A DNA stretch of 64,000 nt, from positions 4,569 through 68,568 of the forward strand of contig NZ_DASUCC010000171.1 in assembly GCF_035762905.1 (NCBI RefSeq), written 5' to 3'. Position numbers and translations under genes: made by a program. The notes under the pieces are model-generated. The model did no database searches. It was given only the letters and a program-made list of their open reading frames with translations, and had not been told where the DNA came from. Source of the DNA: DASYTH01 sp035762905 (GTDB lineage Bacteria > Actinomycetota > Actinomycetes > Mycobacteriales > Pseudonocardiaceae). Below are positions 39,725-51,654 of this stretch, in pieces. Positions within the stretch are counted from its first letter, which is position 1. Every line of letters begins with the position of its first letter.

Positions 39725-40014
39725 GGGTGCCTACCGGGCGGGTCGTTGACATTTTCTGTCTTCTTTAGACTGTCCGCAACCGCCGCTCCATAGTGGACTG
39801 GACGGCGGACCTTCTGGCGTCGCAGCTGTGCTGCGGGCCAAGGACCGCAGCAGGTCTGGGAGATCGAGTCCGGCGACGGCCCGGTGATCACCAGCGCGAT
39901 CCGCCTTGCCGACCGGGTCGATATGACCCGCGCGAGCCTGGCCGGGCGCCTACCTCGAGGACGGCGCGGAGTCCGTCCGCCTGTTCAGCACCGGACCGGC
40001 CGGAAGCTCCGTGC
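39725..40014 (+). other. Debris, possible helix-turn-helix remnant
   Basis: No intact gene. One frame at about 39846-39950 reads QQVWEIESGDGPVITSAIRL and then ADRVDM, which resembles the DNA-binding helices of an XRE-type regulator. It lacks a start and the first helix is scrambled. Confidence 0.35.
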
Positions 40015-40432
40015 CCGTTGCTCGGAATGGGCCGGGACGTGCCGAACGGCCGGTTGCTGCTGCGCGGCGACCGGCTCGACCTTGCGTGGAGCCCGGACGC
40101 CAGCGCCGAACACTTTGACCGGTTTGTGGGTGACCATGCGGCGTGTCGCGGACGTGCTTGGCGCGGAGCGCTCCGCGGGTCTGCCCGCCTGGCTAGCGTC
40201 CCGTTTCATCACGGGTGCGGCCGCTTGGCGGCGCGCCGATGGGACACCGCCCGAGCGAGGGTGTCTGCGACGCCTACGGTGAGGTCTTCGGCCATCCTGG
40301 GCTGTTCGTCGCCGACGGGGCGCTGATGCCGGGCTGGTGGGAGCTAACCCGGCACTGACCATCGCCGCCCTCGCCGACCGCATGTCCACTCGGATGCCGG
40401 AGCGCGGCCTGCGGCCTCCGGCCGGCGGGTGA
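40015..40432 (+). pseudogene. 3' remnant of a GMC oxidoreductase (cholesterol-oxidase-like)
   Basis: Three frames together give the C-terminal part of a GMC-type FAD oxidoreductase: GMGRDVPNGRLLLRGDRLDL and ASAEHFDRF (40021-40128), TMRRVADVLGA (about 40133-40165), then EVFGHPGLFVADGALMPG (about 40280-40333), and after another shift NPALTIAALADRMSTRM (40346-40396). The GLFVADGALMPG and NP-LTIAALADR motifs are diagnostic. At least two frameshifts and loss of the N-terminal two thirds make it non-functional. Confidence 0.75.
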
Positions 40433-40588
40433 TCGGCGTTTGAGTCCGGCCATGCTCCGGCCGCTGTGATAGGACGGTGTCTGGGTTCACTCGTTTGGTG
40501 GTGTTGGGCGGTTTGGGGTCAGTGCAGTCTTTGCGTGTCTGATCGGGACGCGGTGTGGGAACGCGCGTTGATCTGCTGGGGGTCCGTC

Positions 40589-43500
40589 ATGAGATGCCAC
40601 TGGATACTGCCAGCGTGCGCTCTGCTGTTGGTCGGTTCGGTCGTGGTAGTGCCGGTGCTTTTGGTCCGGCCGGCGGTTGCCGAGCCTGTTCGGGTGGTAG
40701 GGGAGGCGCCGGATGAGGTGGCGGCGGTGGCCGCGGCGCGGGTGTCGGGTAGGCGGGTCGAGGTGGTGTCGGCGCGGACGGAGACGGCGCAGGTGTTTGC
40801 GAATCCGTCCGGGACGATGACGTTGGAGCAGCACACTTTGCCGGTTCGGGTCCGTCGGGGTGGTGTCTGGGTTCCGGTCGACAGCACGCTGCGGGTCCGG
40901 GGCGGTTGGGTGGAGCCGGTGGCGGCGACGGTGGATTTCCGCTTCTCGAATGGTGGGGACGGGCCGTTGGTGGTGTTGTCCAAGGGAGAGCGGCGGTTGA
41001 TGTTGGGGTGGCCGGGTCGGTTGCCGGTGCCGGCGGTGTCCGGCGATCGGGTGACCTATTCGGAGGTGTTGCCGGGGGTCGATCTGCAGGGGGTGGCTGA
41101 TCCGTCGGGGCCGCGGTTGTTGGTTGTGGTGAAGACTCGGGAAGCGGCGCGGCATCCGGCGGTGCGGCGGATCGGCTATCGGTGGAGCGGGGAGGGGTTG
41201 GCGGTTCGGCGGGACGGGTCGGGTGCGGTGTCGGTGGTGGACGCCGCTGGGGAGCCGGTTTTCCGGGTCGGGGCGCCGATCATGTAGGACTCGGCCGATC
41301 ATGCGCCCGCGGTTGCGGAGGTGGGGGAGGAGCGGCCGCGCCGGCAGTCGGCGGTGGGGGTGGAACTTGACGGCGCTGAGTTGGCGCTGCTCCCGGACGC
41401 GACGCTGCTGGAGGATCCGGACGCGGTGTATCCGGTGGTGGTGGATCCGTGGCTGACCGCGCTGCGGATGGGGTGGACCCACATCGACTCGGGTTTCCCG
41501 GAGGAGAGGTATTTCGACGATCAGAACCGGCCCGACGTCCCGGTCGGTGCGTACGTGCACACCAACGGCAATATCCATCTGAGCATTTCCTATTTCAACT
41601 TCGGCACGTTGGATCTGCGCGGCATGGAGATCATCGCGGCCACGTTCAAGGCGGTTCAGATTCACAACGCGCCGTTCGCCTGTGTTTCGACACCGGTCCA
41701 GTTGGTGATGACCGGCTGGGTCAGCCAGTCGACCTCTTGGCGCAATCCACCGCCGTTTGAACGTGCGGTGGCTGCGACGTCGGCTGCGTTCAAGGAAGGT
41801 CACGCCGGTTGTCCGGCGAACTGGGTGGAGTTCGACGCGAAGTCTGCGGTGGAGATCGTGGCGGCCGAACGCCGGGAGGGTGTGACGCTGGCGATGCAGG
41901 CGCCGAACTGGGACACGGTCAACCGTAAGCGGTTCGGCAAGACTGCCACGCTGGTGGTGGAGTACAACTCGCCGCCGAGCGCGCCGAGTGGGCTGACCGC
42001 CGATATCAACTTGCCGTGTGCGTCCGGGACCGATCTGCCGGCCACCAACACGTCGCCCACCCTGTTCGCGACCGGGTTCGACGCGGACGGCGCGAGCGTC
42101 GAGATGCGGTTCGAGTGGGGGGTTGCGGGCAGCGGGCAGATCATCGGCTCCTACGTGCATCCGTTCGCGCCGTCCGGCCGGCGGTTCTCCGCGGTCGTTC
42201 CGACGAGTGATCTTCGGGACGGCGTGACGTACTCGTGGCACGCTGTGGCCGGGGATGGTCGGGTATGGGGTGCGTCCAGCGGTTGGTGCGGCTTCGTCTT
42301 TGACACGACCAGGCCGACCGCCGTGCCCACGGTCACGTCGACCTCGTTCCCGGAGAACGACATCGGCGCCCGGGTGGGGGTGCGCGGCGAGTTCACGTTC
42401 AGCTCGACCGATCCGGACGTGTACGGATACCGCTATGGGTTCACCGAGAGCACCACCTCGTTTGTGGCCGCCGCCAGCCGGTCCGGACCGGCTGGCGGTG
42501 GTGCCGGTGGTTCCCTGGCTGACCGGAGGGCAGTCGCTGTTGGTCTACAGCGTGGACAAGGCCGGCAACCGCAGCCTGCAACCGCGGACGTACCGGTTCA
42601 TCGCGGCGCGGAGCACCGACCCGGTGCCGCGGGTGCGGGGTGACGTGAACGGTGACGGCTTGGCCGATCTGGTTGGTGTGCAGCAGGTGGACGCCGACGA
42701 GACCGCCTATCTGACGTGGATGTCGAACGGTGCGGGCCTGTACGCACCGGTCCGGACCTGGGACAGCGGCCCGAACACCGCGTTCACCGCCGATCGGATC
42801 CAGCCGGTGACCGGCGACTTCAACGGCGACGGCCGGTCGGATGTGGCGGTGTTGCGCGACGAGGGGAACAACGGGATCACCGTATGGCTGTTCGGGGCAA
42901 CGGGGTTGGTCACGATGTGCCGGCCGCGCCCGCGTGGAGCAGCGGCGCGAACAACTGGCGGCTGGCGTCCGGGCGCCCGCATGCCGGTGACGTCAACGGG
43001 GACGGCCGGACCGATCTGATCGCCTTCCATCACTACGCGAACTTCGAGACCGGCATCTTCGTCTTTTACGGCACCGCCACCGGGATCGCGGCGCCGGTGT
43101 TCGTATGGGATTCCGGGGTCAACAATTGGGACGGTGGCCGCAGCCGGGAGATGTCCGGGGATTTCAACGGGGACGGCCGAAGCGATATCGCGGCGTTCTA
43201 CGACTACGGCTCCGGACAGACCAGGATCTGGATGTTCTACGGCACTGCAAGCGGCATCGCCGCACCGGTGATCGTGTGGGAATCGGGTCCGGGCAACTGG
43301 TGGTGGGGCAGCGCCACCCCGGCCGCCGGGGATGTCAACGGCGACGGCAGGGCCGACATCGCCGCATTCTATGACTACGGCGGCGGACACGCCCGGCTGT
43401 TCCTCTTCGCCGGCACGGCGAGCGGGGTCAGCGGCGGTCCGCACGTGTGGGACAGCGGCGCCGGGAACTGGTGGACCTCGGATACCGAAGTGCTCGCGCG

Positions 43501-43672
43501 GGATCTGACCGGGGACGGCCGGGCTGACATCGCGGCCTTCTACACCTATGGGGACGGCGCCACCAGGTTGTTCATCTTCGACGGTCACGTCACGGCCGGG
43601 GTAAGTCCGCCGGCGATTCGCTGGGAGAACGCGAATCCGGGTTGGGACGGAACCCGAACGAACTTCTACTGA
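40589..43672 (+). pseudogene. Secreted FG-GAP/VCBS-repeat protein with amber codon and two frameshifts
   Basis: The ATG at 40589 starts a clear signal peptide (MRCHWILPACALLLVGSVVV, then AVAEP). In-frame ATGs exist further upstream, but this one gives the signal peptide at once. Next comes the N-terminal module usual in actinobacterial partners of RHS proteins. At 41285 a TAG stops the frame, yet the same frame continues at once with DSADHAPAV and YPVVVDPWL, so a TGG-to-TAG change is likely. The frame shifts by one near 42485 and back near 42900. The remainder holds at least four repeats of the DVNGDGRADIAAFYDYG type, calcium-binding FG-GAP/VCBS blades that form a propeller, ending near residue 1027 of the restored protein. 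It lies 15 bases before the RHS gene and would have been co-expressed with it. Confidence 0.85.
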
Positions 43673-43687
43673 GGACGGGGGCCGATC

Positions 43688-46600
43688 GTGAACTGCGGAC
43701 GCGGGAAGTTCGGCAGGCGCGCGCATGGGCTGGTAGTGGTCGGGGTTATCACGCTCGTGGCGGGCCTGCTTCCGCCGTGGTCTCCCGCCGTGGCGCAGCG
43801 GCAGGAGAACGGGCCAACGGCCGTGCAACGCGAACCGTCGGTGCCGGTGCAACCGGTCGCTGTGCGGCTGCGCGACACCGATCCGGCTCCGGATCGGTCG
43901 TTGACCGCCGCACCACCCGTCAAGTGGCCCGAGCCGACCGTGACCGAGGTGACGCTGAGCGCGGCGCCGGCGGGCACGGACGTCGGTGCCCGGGCGGGCG
44001 GGCAGCCGGTATGGCTTGCTGCCCTGCCCGAAACCGCCGCCCCCGCCCGGATGAAGGCGGAGCTGCTGGATCGGGCCAGCACCGCGGGCGCCGGCGTGGA
44101 GGGCGTGCTGATCCGCCTGGCCCGGACCGACGGTGCTAAAGGCACGGTGCCGCTGCGGCTGACTGTCGGCTATGCCGAGTTCCGGCATGCCTTCGGCGGC
44201 GACTGGGCGGCGCGGTTGCGGCTGGTGTCGGTGCCGGAGTGCGCACTGACCAAACCGCAGGCGCCGGCCTGTCGGCAAACTCCGGTTTCCGGGCAGCGCA
44301 ATGATGTGCTGGGTGGCCGGGTCAGCGCAGAGCTGAGCACCGAAGGTGGATTGTTCGCCGTGACGGCCGGACCGTCCGGATCGACCGGGAACTACACGGC
44401 GACCAGTTTGTCTCCGGCGGCGACCTGGAGTGCGGGCGGCTCCTCCGGTGACTTCACCTGGTCGTATCCGATCCGGACGCCACCGGCGATCGCGGGCAGG
44501 GCCCCCGGGTCGCGCTGAGCTACTCCTCCGGTTCGATCGATGGGAAGACGGCGTCGACCAACAACCAGCCGTCCTGGGTCGGTGAGGGGTTCTCACTGGC
44601 GGCCGGCGGTTCCATCGAGCGGCGCTACAAGGCGTGTTCGGACGACCTGGGCGGCAACAACGGGCAACGCCAAACCGGCGACCTGTGCTGGGGAACCGAC
44701 AACGCCTTCGTCACGCTCGGCTCGACCGCGACCGAACTGATCCGCAACGACGGCAACAGTGTCTGGCGATTGAAGGACGACGACGGATCCCGGGTGGACC
44801 GGCTCACCGGCACCGACAACACCGACAACAACCACGAGTACTGGCGCATCACCAGCACCGACGGTACGCAGTACTTCTTCGGACTGCGCGGCGCGTCCCG
44901 CTCCACATGGACGGTGCCCGTGTTCGGCAACCACCCCGGTGAGGACTGCTACCGGGCAGGGGACTTCGCCGGGTCGTGGTGCGAACAGGCCTACCGGTGG
45001 AACCTGGACCATGTCGTGGACCCCAACGGGAACACCACCACATTCCACTACCAGACCGAGTCCAACCTCTACGGCCGCAACCTCAGTCAGGCAGCCCATT
45101 CCTACCACCGCGGCGGCTGGCTCGAACACGTCGACTATGGCACCCACACGGGTGTGCCGGGTGGCGTTGCGCCGGCGCAGGTGTGGTTCACCGCCGCGGA
45201 CCGCTGTGTCACACCGGGACCGACGTGCGTGCCGTCCCAGCCGGGCAACTGGGTGGACGTGCCGTGGGACCAGCAGTGCACGAGCGGCACCTGCGCGGGC
45301 AAGACCTCACCGACGTTCTTCACCCAAAAGCGGCTGGCCGCGATCACCACGAAGGTCTGGACCGGCTCCGGCTACCGCGACGTCGAGTCGTGGACCCTGG
45401 GGCATCGCTACCTCAACCCAGGCGACAGCTCCAGCGCCGCGCTGTGGCTGGAATCCATCGGCCACACCGGCCAGATCGGCTCCGCGACACCGGGTCCCGA
45501 GGTGAACTTCAACGAAGTCCCGATGAGCAACCGGGTCGACATCGACGGCGATACCCTGCCGCCCCTGGTGCGCTACCGCATCTCCTCCATCGACAACGGC
45601 ACCGGGGCGGACGTGGCCGTGCAGTACAGCCAGCGCGAGTGCAGCCGTAAGTCTGGCGTCGTACCCGTGGCCGAGTCGAACACCATGCGCTGCCAGCCGA
45701 CCTACTGGACGCCTCCCGCCGGGACCCAACCCATCCTGGACTGGTTCCACAAATACGTGGTCACCAGCGTCACCGAAACCGACAACACCGGCGGCGGACG
45801 GCCCGTGCTGACCAGCTACGAGTACCTGTCGGCACCGGCCTGGCACTACGACGACGAGGACGGCCTGGTTCCACCGGAACGCAAGACCTGGTCACAGTGG
45901 CGCGGCTACGGGAAAGTTGGAGTGATCACGGGGGACGGCGTCGCCGGCAACGGCGAGCCAGCCCCGCGGGGCCGGACCGTGACCACCTACCTGCGCGGCA
46001 TGGACGAGGACAAGCAGCCCACCGGGCGCCGCAACGTGTGGGTGGACAACACTGATGCCGGCAGCATCGAGGATCACGAGCTGTTCCAGGGAACGGCCTA
46101 CGAGACGATCACCTATCGTGCCGTCGGGGACGACACCGTGATCTCGGCGACCGTCACCAACCCCTGGAAGTCGGCGGCCACGGCGACCAACACCCGACCC
46201 TGGGGCGCGGAGTCGGCATTCCTGATCGACACCGAGTCGGTGCGCGAACGGGTCGCGCTCGAGGCGGGCGGCTGGCGACGCTCGGAGGTGGTCAACACCT
46301 TCGACCAGCGCACCGGGTTGCAGCTCGCCTCGTCGGATCTCGGGGACACCGGCACCGCGGCCGACGACCGGTGCACCCGCACCACCTACCTGAGCAACAC
46401 CGAAGCGTGGCTGCTGGCCTACCCGTCCCGGATCGAGACCGTCGGCGTGGCCTGCACCGCGTCCGCGAGCTACCCGCAGGACCTACTTGCTGACGTCCGG
46501 ACCGCCTACGACGGCGCGGAGCCCGGGGTGGCGCCGGTCCGGGGCAATATCACCCGCACCGAGCAGGCCACCTCCTGGTCCGGTGGTGAACCCGGCTACG

Positions 46601-49600
46601 TCACCGTGTCCCGCGCCGGCCACGACCGCTACGGCCGGGTGACCGAGGCCTGGGACGCCGCCGGAGAGCGCTCCACCACCGCGTACACCCCAAACCAAGG
46701 CGGCCCCGTCACCCGGACCGTGACCACCAACCCGTTGGGCCACACCACAACCACCGACCTGGAACCCGCCTGGGCGCTGCCCGTCCGAGTCACCGACGCC
46801 AACCAGCGCAGCACCGACCTGGCCTACGACGGGCTCGGCCGGCTGCTCAAGGTGTGGCTGCCCGGCCGGGACAAGGCGAGCCAAACCCCCAACAGCGAAT
46901 ACACCTACCGGGTGGGCCGCACCGCAGCCAACCTCGTGACCGCCAAGACGCTGCTGCCCGACGGGCTGTCCTACAAGTACGCCTACGCCTTCTACGACGG
47001 CCTGCTGCGCTCCCGGCAGACGCAGGTGGCCTCGCCCGGGATCCACGGCGGCCGGATCCTCACCGAATCGTTCTACGACTCCCGGAACCTGACCTGGAAG
47101 TCCTCGGGCCCGTACTTCAACGGCGCGCCACCGGACGTCAACCTGGTGACCCCGGTCAACGACAACGACGTGAGCAGCCAGACGGTCACGACGTTCGACG
47201 GCACCGGACGGCCCACCGAGGCCACCTTCCGCGAACTGGGCCAATCCAAGTGGACGACCAGTACCCGCTACGGCGGGGACCGGGTACACCTCAACCCACC
47301 GGCCGGCGCCCCGGCCACCACCACGATCACCGATGCCCGTGGCCAGACCACCGAGCTGCGCCAGTACACCGGCGCCGCACCCGGCAGCAGCTACCAGGCC
47401 ACCCGCTACACCTACACCGACCGCGGCGAGTTGGCCTCGCTGCGCGACCCGGCCAACAACGAGTGGACCTTCAGCTACGACCTGCGCGGGCAAAAGACCG
47501 TCACCACCGACCCGGACAAGGGCGCGACGACCCTGCGCTACGACGACGCCGGGCGGCTCGCCTCGAGCACTGACGCCCGCAACCTCACCCTGGCCTTCGC
47601 CTACGACAAACTCGGCCGTAAAACCGCCGTGCACGAGGACTCGCTGACCGGGACCAAACGTTCCGAATGGACGTTCGACCAACCCGGCGGGCTCGGTCTG
47701 CCGGCCGCCTCCACCCGCTACCACAACGGGCACGCCTACCGTTTCGCGGTCGACGGGTACGACGTCGGCGGCCGGCCGACCGGTTCCACCGTCACCGTCC
47801 CACCGGTGGAAGGAGCCCTGGCCGGCAGCTACCACACCGCCAACGCCTACCTCCCGGACGGCAGCCCGGACTGGGTGAGTCTGCCCGCGGTGGGCGGACT
47901 CCCGGCCGAGAAGCTCACCACCGGTTACACCGCCCTGGGCCTGCCCAACACCCTGACCACCGACGCCCCCACCCCGTTCGCCAGGTTGTCGGTGAGCGCG
48001 ACCCGCTACACCGACCTCGCCGAGCTCAGCCAGATCGAACTGGTCAGCTCGAACAGCCCCAACGCGCTGTGGCAGACCTTCGCCTACGAACGGGGCACCC
48101 GCCGGCTGTCCCAGTTCTTCCTCGAACGCGAGCAGACCGGCGCCCAACAGGCCCTGCTGAACTTCAGCTACGACCCCGCCGGCAACCTCACCCGGCTGGC
48201 CGACACCCCCGCCGCCACCGGCCTGGCCCGCGACCACCAGTGCTTCCGCTACGACCACCTGCGCCGGCTGACCGAAGCATGGACCCCCACCACCGACAAC
48301 TGCACCCCCAACCCGACCACCGCCACCCTCGGCGGCCCCGCACCCTACTGGCACTCCTACGGCCACGACCCGGTCGGCAACCGCGCCACCGAGACCCACC
48401 ACACCACCGGCGGCGACACCACCCGCACCTACACCTACCCTGCCCCCGCAACCCCACAACCACATACCCTGCGCACCGTCACCACCACCCGTCCCGGCGC
48501 GCTGACCAGCACCGACACCTTCTCCTACAACCAAACCGGCGACACCACCAGCCGCGCCGTCGCCGACCGGCCGACCCGCACCCTCACCTGGGACCGCGAA
48601 GGCCACCTGGCCACCGACACCCCCGCCGGCGGGGCACCCACCAGCTACCTCTACACCCCCGACGGGCAGCCCTGCTCCGCAAAGACCCCACCGGCACCAC
48701 CCTGTTCCTCGGCGACACCGAACTGCGCTGCCCCACCGGCTGCCCGGCCGACTCGGCAACCGGCACCCGCTACTACACCCACGCCGGCACCAACATCGCC
48801 GTGCGCACCTCCACCGCCCTGACCTGGCTAGCCAGCGACCACCACGGCACCGCCCAGTTCGCCGTCAGCACCACCGACCTGGCCGTGACCCGCCGCCGCA
48901 CCCTGCCCTACGGCAACCCCCGCGGCACCCCGCCGCCGGCCTGGCCGGGCGATCGAGGGTTCCTCGGCGGCACCCAGGACCCCACCGGCACCACCCACCT
49001 CGGCGCCCGCGAATACGACCCCGCCACCGGCCGCTTCCTCTCCGTCGACCCCCTGCTCGACCTGGCCAGCCCGCAGTCCTGGACCGGCTACAGCTACGCC
49101 AACAACAACCCCACCACCTTCTCCGATCCCGCCGGCCTGTTCTGCGACGCCTGCGAATACACCGGCGACGGCGGCGGCCATCACGGTGTGGGCTGCTCTG
49201 CCGATGCCTCCGGCCGCTGCCGCTCGGCGGCCCAGATCGCGGACAACTGGAACATCAAAACCGGCCGCAACACCGACACCCACAAGCAGCCCAAGGTGGC
49301 CGGGCGCCGCATCCCCACCTTCGACGAACTGAAGAAGCTGCGGCCAGCCGGCCACGGCTACACCGATAAGGACAGCTACGCCCAGGCCGTCACCGACTGG
49401 GCCAAGAGCGTCTGCGGCGCCCACGCCGTCGACCGCGAGTTCTGTCAGACCGCCGGCGACCACGGCCTGCTCGATATAAAGACCAGCCCAGGCGACCAAT
49501 GGCTGTTCCCCGCACTGCTTCTCGGCGCAGCCGCCGGACTGGCCGTCCGCGCCTGTGTGGCCTCCACCCTGTGCGCCGGCATCGTCGATGGCGCCCTCAA

Positions 49601-50378
49601 CGCCACCGCCCCCGAAGGCGCCGCCCTCGCCGGCGGCGGCCTAGCCGCCGCCACCACCGCCGCCACCGGCACCGCCGCCGCCACCCGCCTAATCGACCAA
49701 GCCATCGACCTCGCCCGCGCAGCCTGCAGCTTCACCGGCGACACCCACGTTCTCATGGCCGACCGCACCCCCAAACCCCTCAACCAGATCAAAATCGGTG
49801 ACCAAGTCCTGGCCACCGACCCCGACACCGGTCAGACCGAGGCCCGCGACGTCACCGCGGTGCACGTCCACCCAGACATCGTCGTTGACCTCGAAACCAC
49901 CGACGGCGCCACCATCACCACCACCGAAGACCACCCCTTCTACAACACCACCACCCACCAATGGCAACCCGCCAACCAACTCAACCCCGGCCACCAACTC
50001 CACACCCCCGACGACGACGTCACCATCACAGTCCGTAGGCTGGACAAACACACCGCACGCCACGCCACCGCCTACAACCTCACCATCGCCACCAGCCACA
50101 CGTACTATGTGCTGGCTGGTAACACCCCGGTACTCGTCCACAACACGTGTCCGAGGTGGGTGTCACGTAGTGAGAAAGCTGGCGACCTTGCTGGAAAGTA
50201 CAAGCCGGGACAGTCAACTCGGGATCCATCGTCCCAGTGGTACCACGAGGAACTCAGCAACGACGACCTGCTGAGGAGCATTAACGACGCCGCGCAGGGA
50301 GACGGCATTGTTATCTCACGCAACGGGACGATTCTTGGGGGCCATCACCGCTGGGATGAGCTCCAAGCACTGGATTAG
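43688..50378 (+). pseudogene. Secreted RHS-repeat polymorphic toxin with HINT domain, frameshifted and tip-truncated
   Basis: The GTG at 43688 follows GAGGACGGGGG and begins a signal peptide (RAHGLVVVGVITLVAGLLPP). The first frame stops at 44518, but the protein continues from 44509 in another frame (VALSYSSGSIDGKTAS), so about one base is missing in GCCCCCGGG. A second one-base loss near 48672 separates the RHS repeats from the C-terminus. Restored, the protein has about 2230 residues: secretion signal, N-terminal domain, YD/RHS repeats (YDGLGRLLKVW, YDDAGRLASSTDARN, YDPAGNLTRLADT), RHS core (GAREYDPATGRFLSVDPL, 49008-49138), a linker, a HINT autoprotease (49725-50144) and a short toxin piece. 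The last 77 residues hold GDGIVISRNGTILGGHHRWD, a ParB-like GHHR motif, then stop where a decayed IS3 element begins. No immunity gene follows. Confidence 0.85.
49725..50144 (+). other. HINT (intein-like) self-cleaving domain in the RHS protein
   Basis: It starts with Cys in CSFTGDTHVLMADRTPKPL and has EDHPFYN with the catalytic His region. It ends ATSHTYYVLAGNTPVLVHN, the standard HINT end with terminal HN. In polymorphic toxins this domain cuts off the C-terminal toxin after export. Confidence 0.92.
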
Positions 50379-51286
50379 TTGGTTTCCAGGCTTGCGGTGA
50401 CCGGGTGGGTCATCGCGTGTAGCGCTTCGTACTCGGCGGGTGGGACGTGTCCGAGTTCGCCGTGCAGGCGCCGGTTGTTGTACCAGTCGATGTACTCGAC
50501 GGTGGCGATTTCCAGGTCGTCGTGGCCGCGCCAGGGGCCGCGGTTGCGGACGAGTTCGGCCTTGTACAGCGAGTTGAATGCCTCGGCCATCGCGTTGTCG
50601 TAGCTGTCGCCTGTGGACCCGACCGAGGCGACCGCGCCGGCGTCGGCCAGGCGCTGGGTGTAGCGGATCGCGCGGTACTGGCAGCACCCCGCGGTCGCTG
50701 TGATGCACGAGCCCGGTCAGGTCGGCACGGGTGGCCCGGCGGCGCCAGATCGCCATCTGCAGCGCGTCCAGGGCCAGGTCGGTGTAGAGGCTGGTGGCGA
50801 CCTGCCAGCCGACGATCAAGCGAGCGAACACGTCCAGGATGAACGCGGCGTAGACCCAGCCGGCGGCAGTGCGGACGTAGGTCAGATCCGCGACCCACAA
50901 CTGGTTCGGGCCGGTGGCGGTGAAGTCGCGGTCGACCAGGTCAGCCGGCCGCCCGGTCTCGGCGGCCGGTTTGGTGGTGCGCGGGACTTGTCCCGCAGCA
51001 GCCCACGAAGCCCGGTCTCGCGCATGAGCCGTTCGACCGTGCACCGGGCCACGTCGATACCGTGGCGGTTCAGCTCGGCCCAGACCTTCCGCGCCCCGTA
51101 GACGCTGTAGCACCCGCTCGATCTCCTCCACCAGCACCCGGTCCCGGGCCGCACGAACCGACTCCGGGCGGGCCTTGGCGGCGTAGTAGTCGACGGTGCG
51201 ATCTCCACAGACGTCTGCTTGAGCGCCTCCAGGACCGGCTGGACACCGTGTTCCTCCCGCTGGGAATCGACGAACTCGACCTTCAT
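50375..51286 (-). pseudogene. IS3-family transposase orfB, at least four lesions
   Basis: The start ATGAAGGTCGAG overlaps the orfA stop. Recognisable integrase-core blocks lie in different frames: MKVEFVDSQREEHGVQPVL, then SVYGARKVWAELNRHGIDV, then PNQLWVADLTYVRTAAGWVY (first Asp of DDE), LTGLVHHSDRG (second Asp), and finally AMAEAFNSLYKAELVRNRGP with YIDWYNNRRLHGELG (Glu region). Breaks lie near 51198, 51120, 50998 and 50685. Confidence 0.85.
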
Positions 51287-51600
51287 CGCGACGGACGGTC
51301 CAGCTCCGCTGCGAAGAAGGACGCCGCTGACTTCAGGATCTGATTCGCCCGCCGCAGCTCACGCACCTCCCGCTCCAACTCGGCGATCCTGACCGCGTCC
51401 GTCGACGTCGTCCCCGGCCGTAGCCCATCGTCGGTCTCGGCCTGCTTCACCCACACCCGCAACGCCTCCGGATGCACACCGAGCTGATCGGCGATCCGAC
51501 GGATCGCCCCACCACTCGACACCGGATCCCGCCTCGCCTCAACCGCCAGACGCGTCGCCCGCTCACGCAACTCCTCCGGATACTTCCGCGGTGCCGCCAT
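51283..51600 (-). CDS. IS3-family transposase orfA
   Basis: 105 residues with an intact helix-turn-helix half (YPEELRERATRLAVEARRD, IADQLGVHPEALRVWVKQAE) and a leucine-zipper-like tail (RIAELEREVRELRRANQILK). It matches the first frame of IS3 elements of the IS407/IS51 type. It overlaps orfB by ATGA. Because orfB is destroyed, no working transposase can be made. Confidence 0.88.
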   Translation of the reverse strand: MAAPRKYPEELRERATRLAVEARRDPVSSGGAIRRIADQLGVHPEALRVWVKQAETDDGLRPGTTSTDAVRIAELEREVRELRRANQILKSAASFFAAELDRPSR

Positions 51601-51654
51601 AACTCCGGATCCTCCGGGTGTTCAATGTCTCCATCAAACCCGGGGCGGGACAAA

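Larger units (their letters stand above)
50375..51600 (-). mobile_element. Decayed IS3-family element
   Basis: An intact orfA is followed by a broken orfB on the minus strand. The orfB stop (50375-50377) sits right against the end of the RHS frame, so the usual 30-50 bases and terminal repeat after orfB are missing on that side. On the other side, TGTCCCGCCCCGGG (complement of 51638-51651) could be the outer end, but I find no partner. The element appears truncated and immobile. Confidence 0.8.

Noticed and set aside
41285..41287. Amber codon as pyrrolysine or programmed read-through
   Set aside because: No pyrrolysine machinery or read-through context is visible, and the same gene has two frameshifts, so simple decay is the better explanation.
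46483..48759. A 758-codon minus-strand frame opposite the RHS repeats
   Set aside because: Its Gly/Val-rich sequence is the mirror of the Thr/Pro/Ala-rich RHS codons. There is no start site or family motif.
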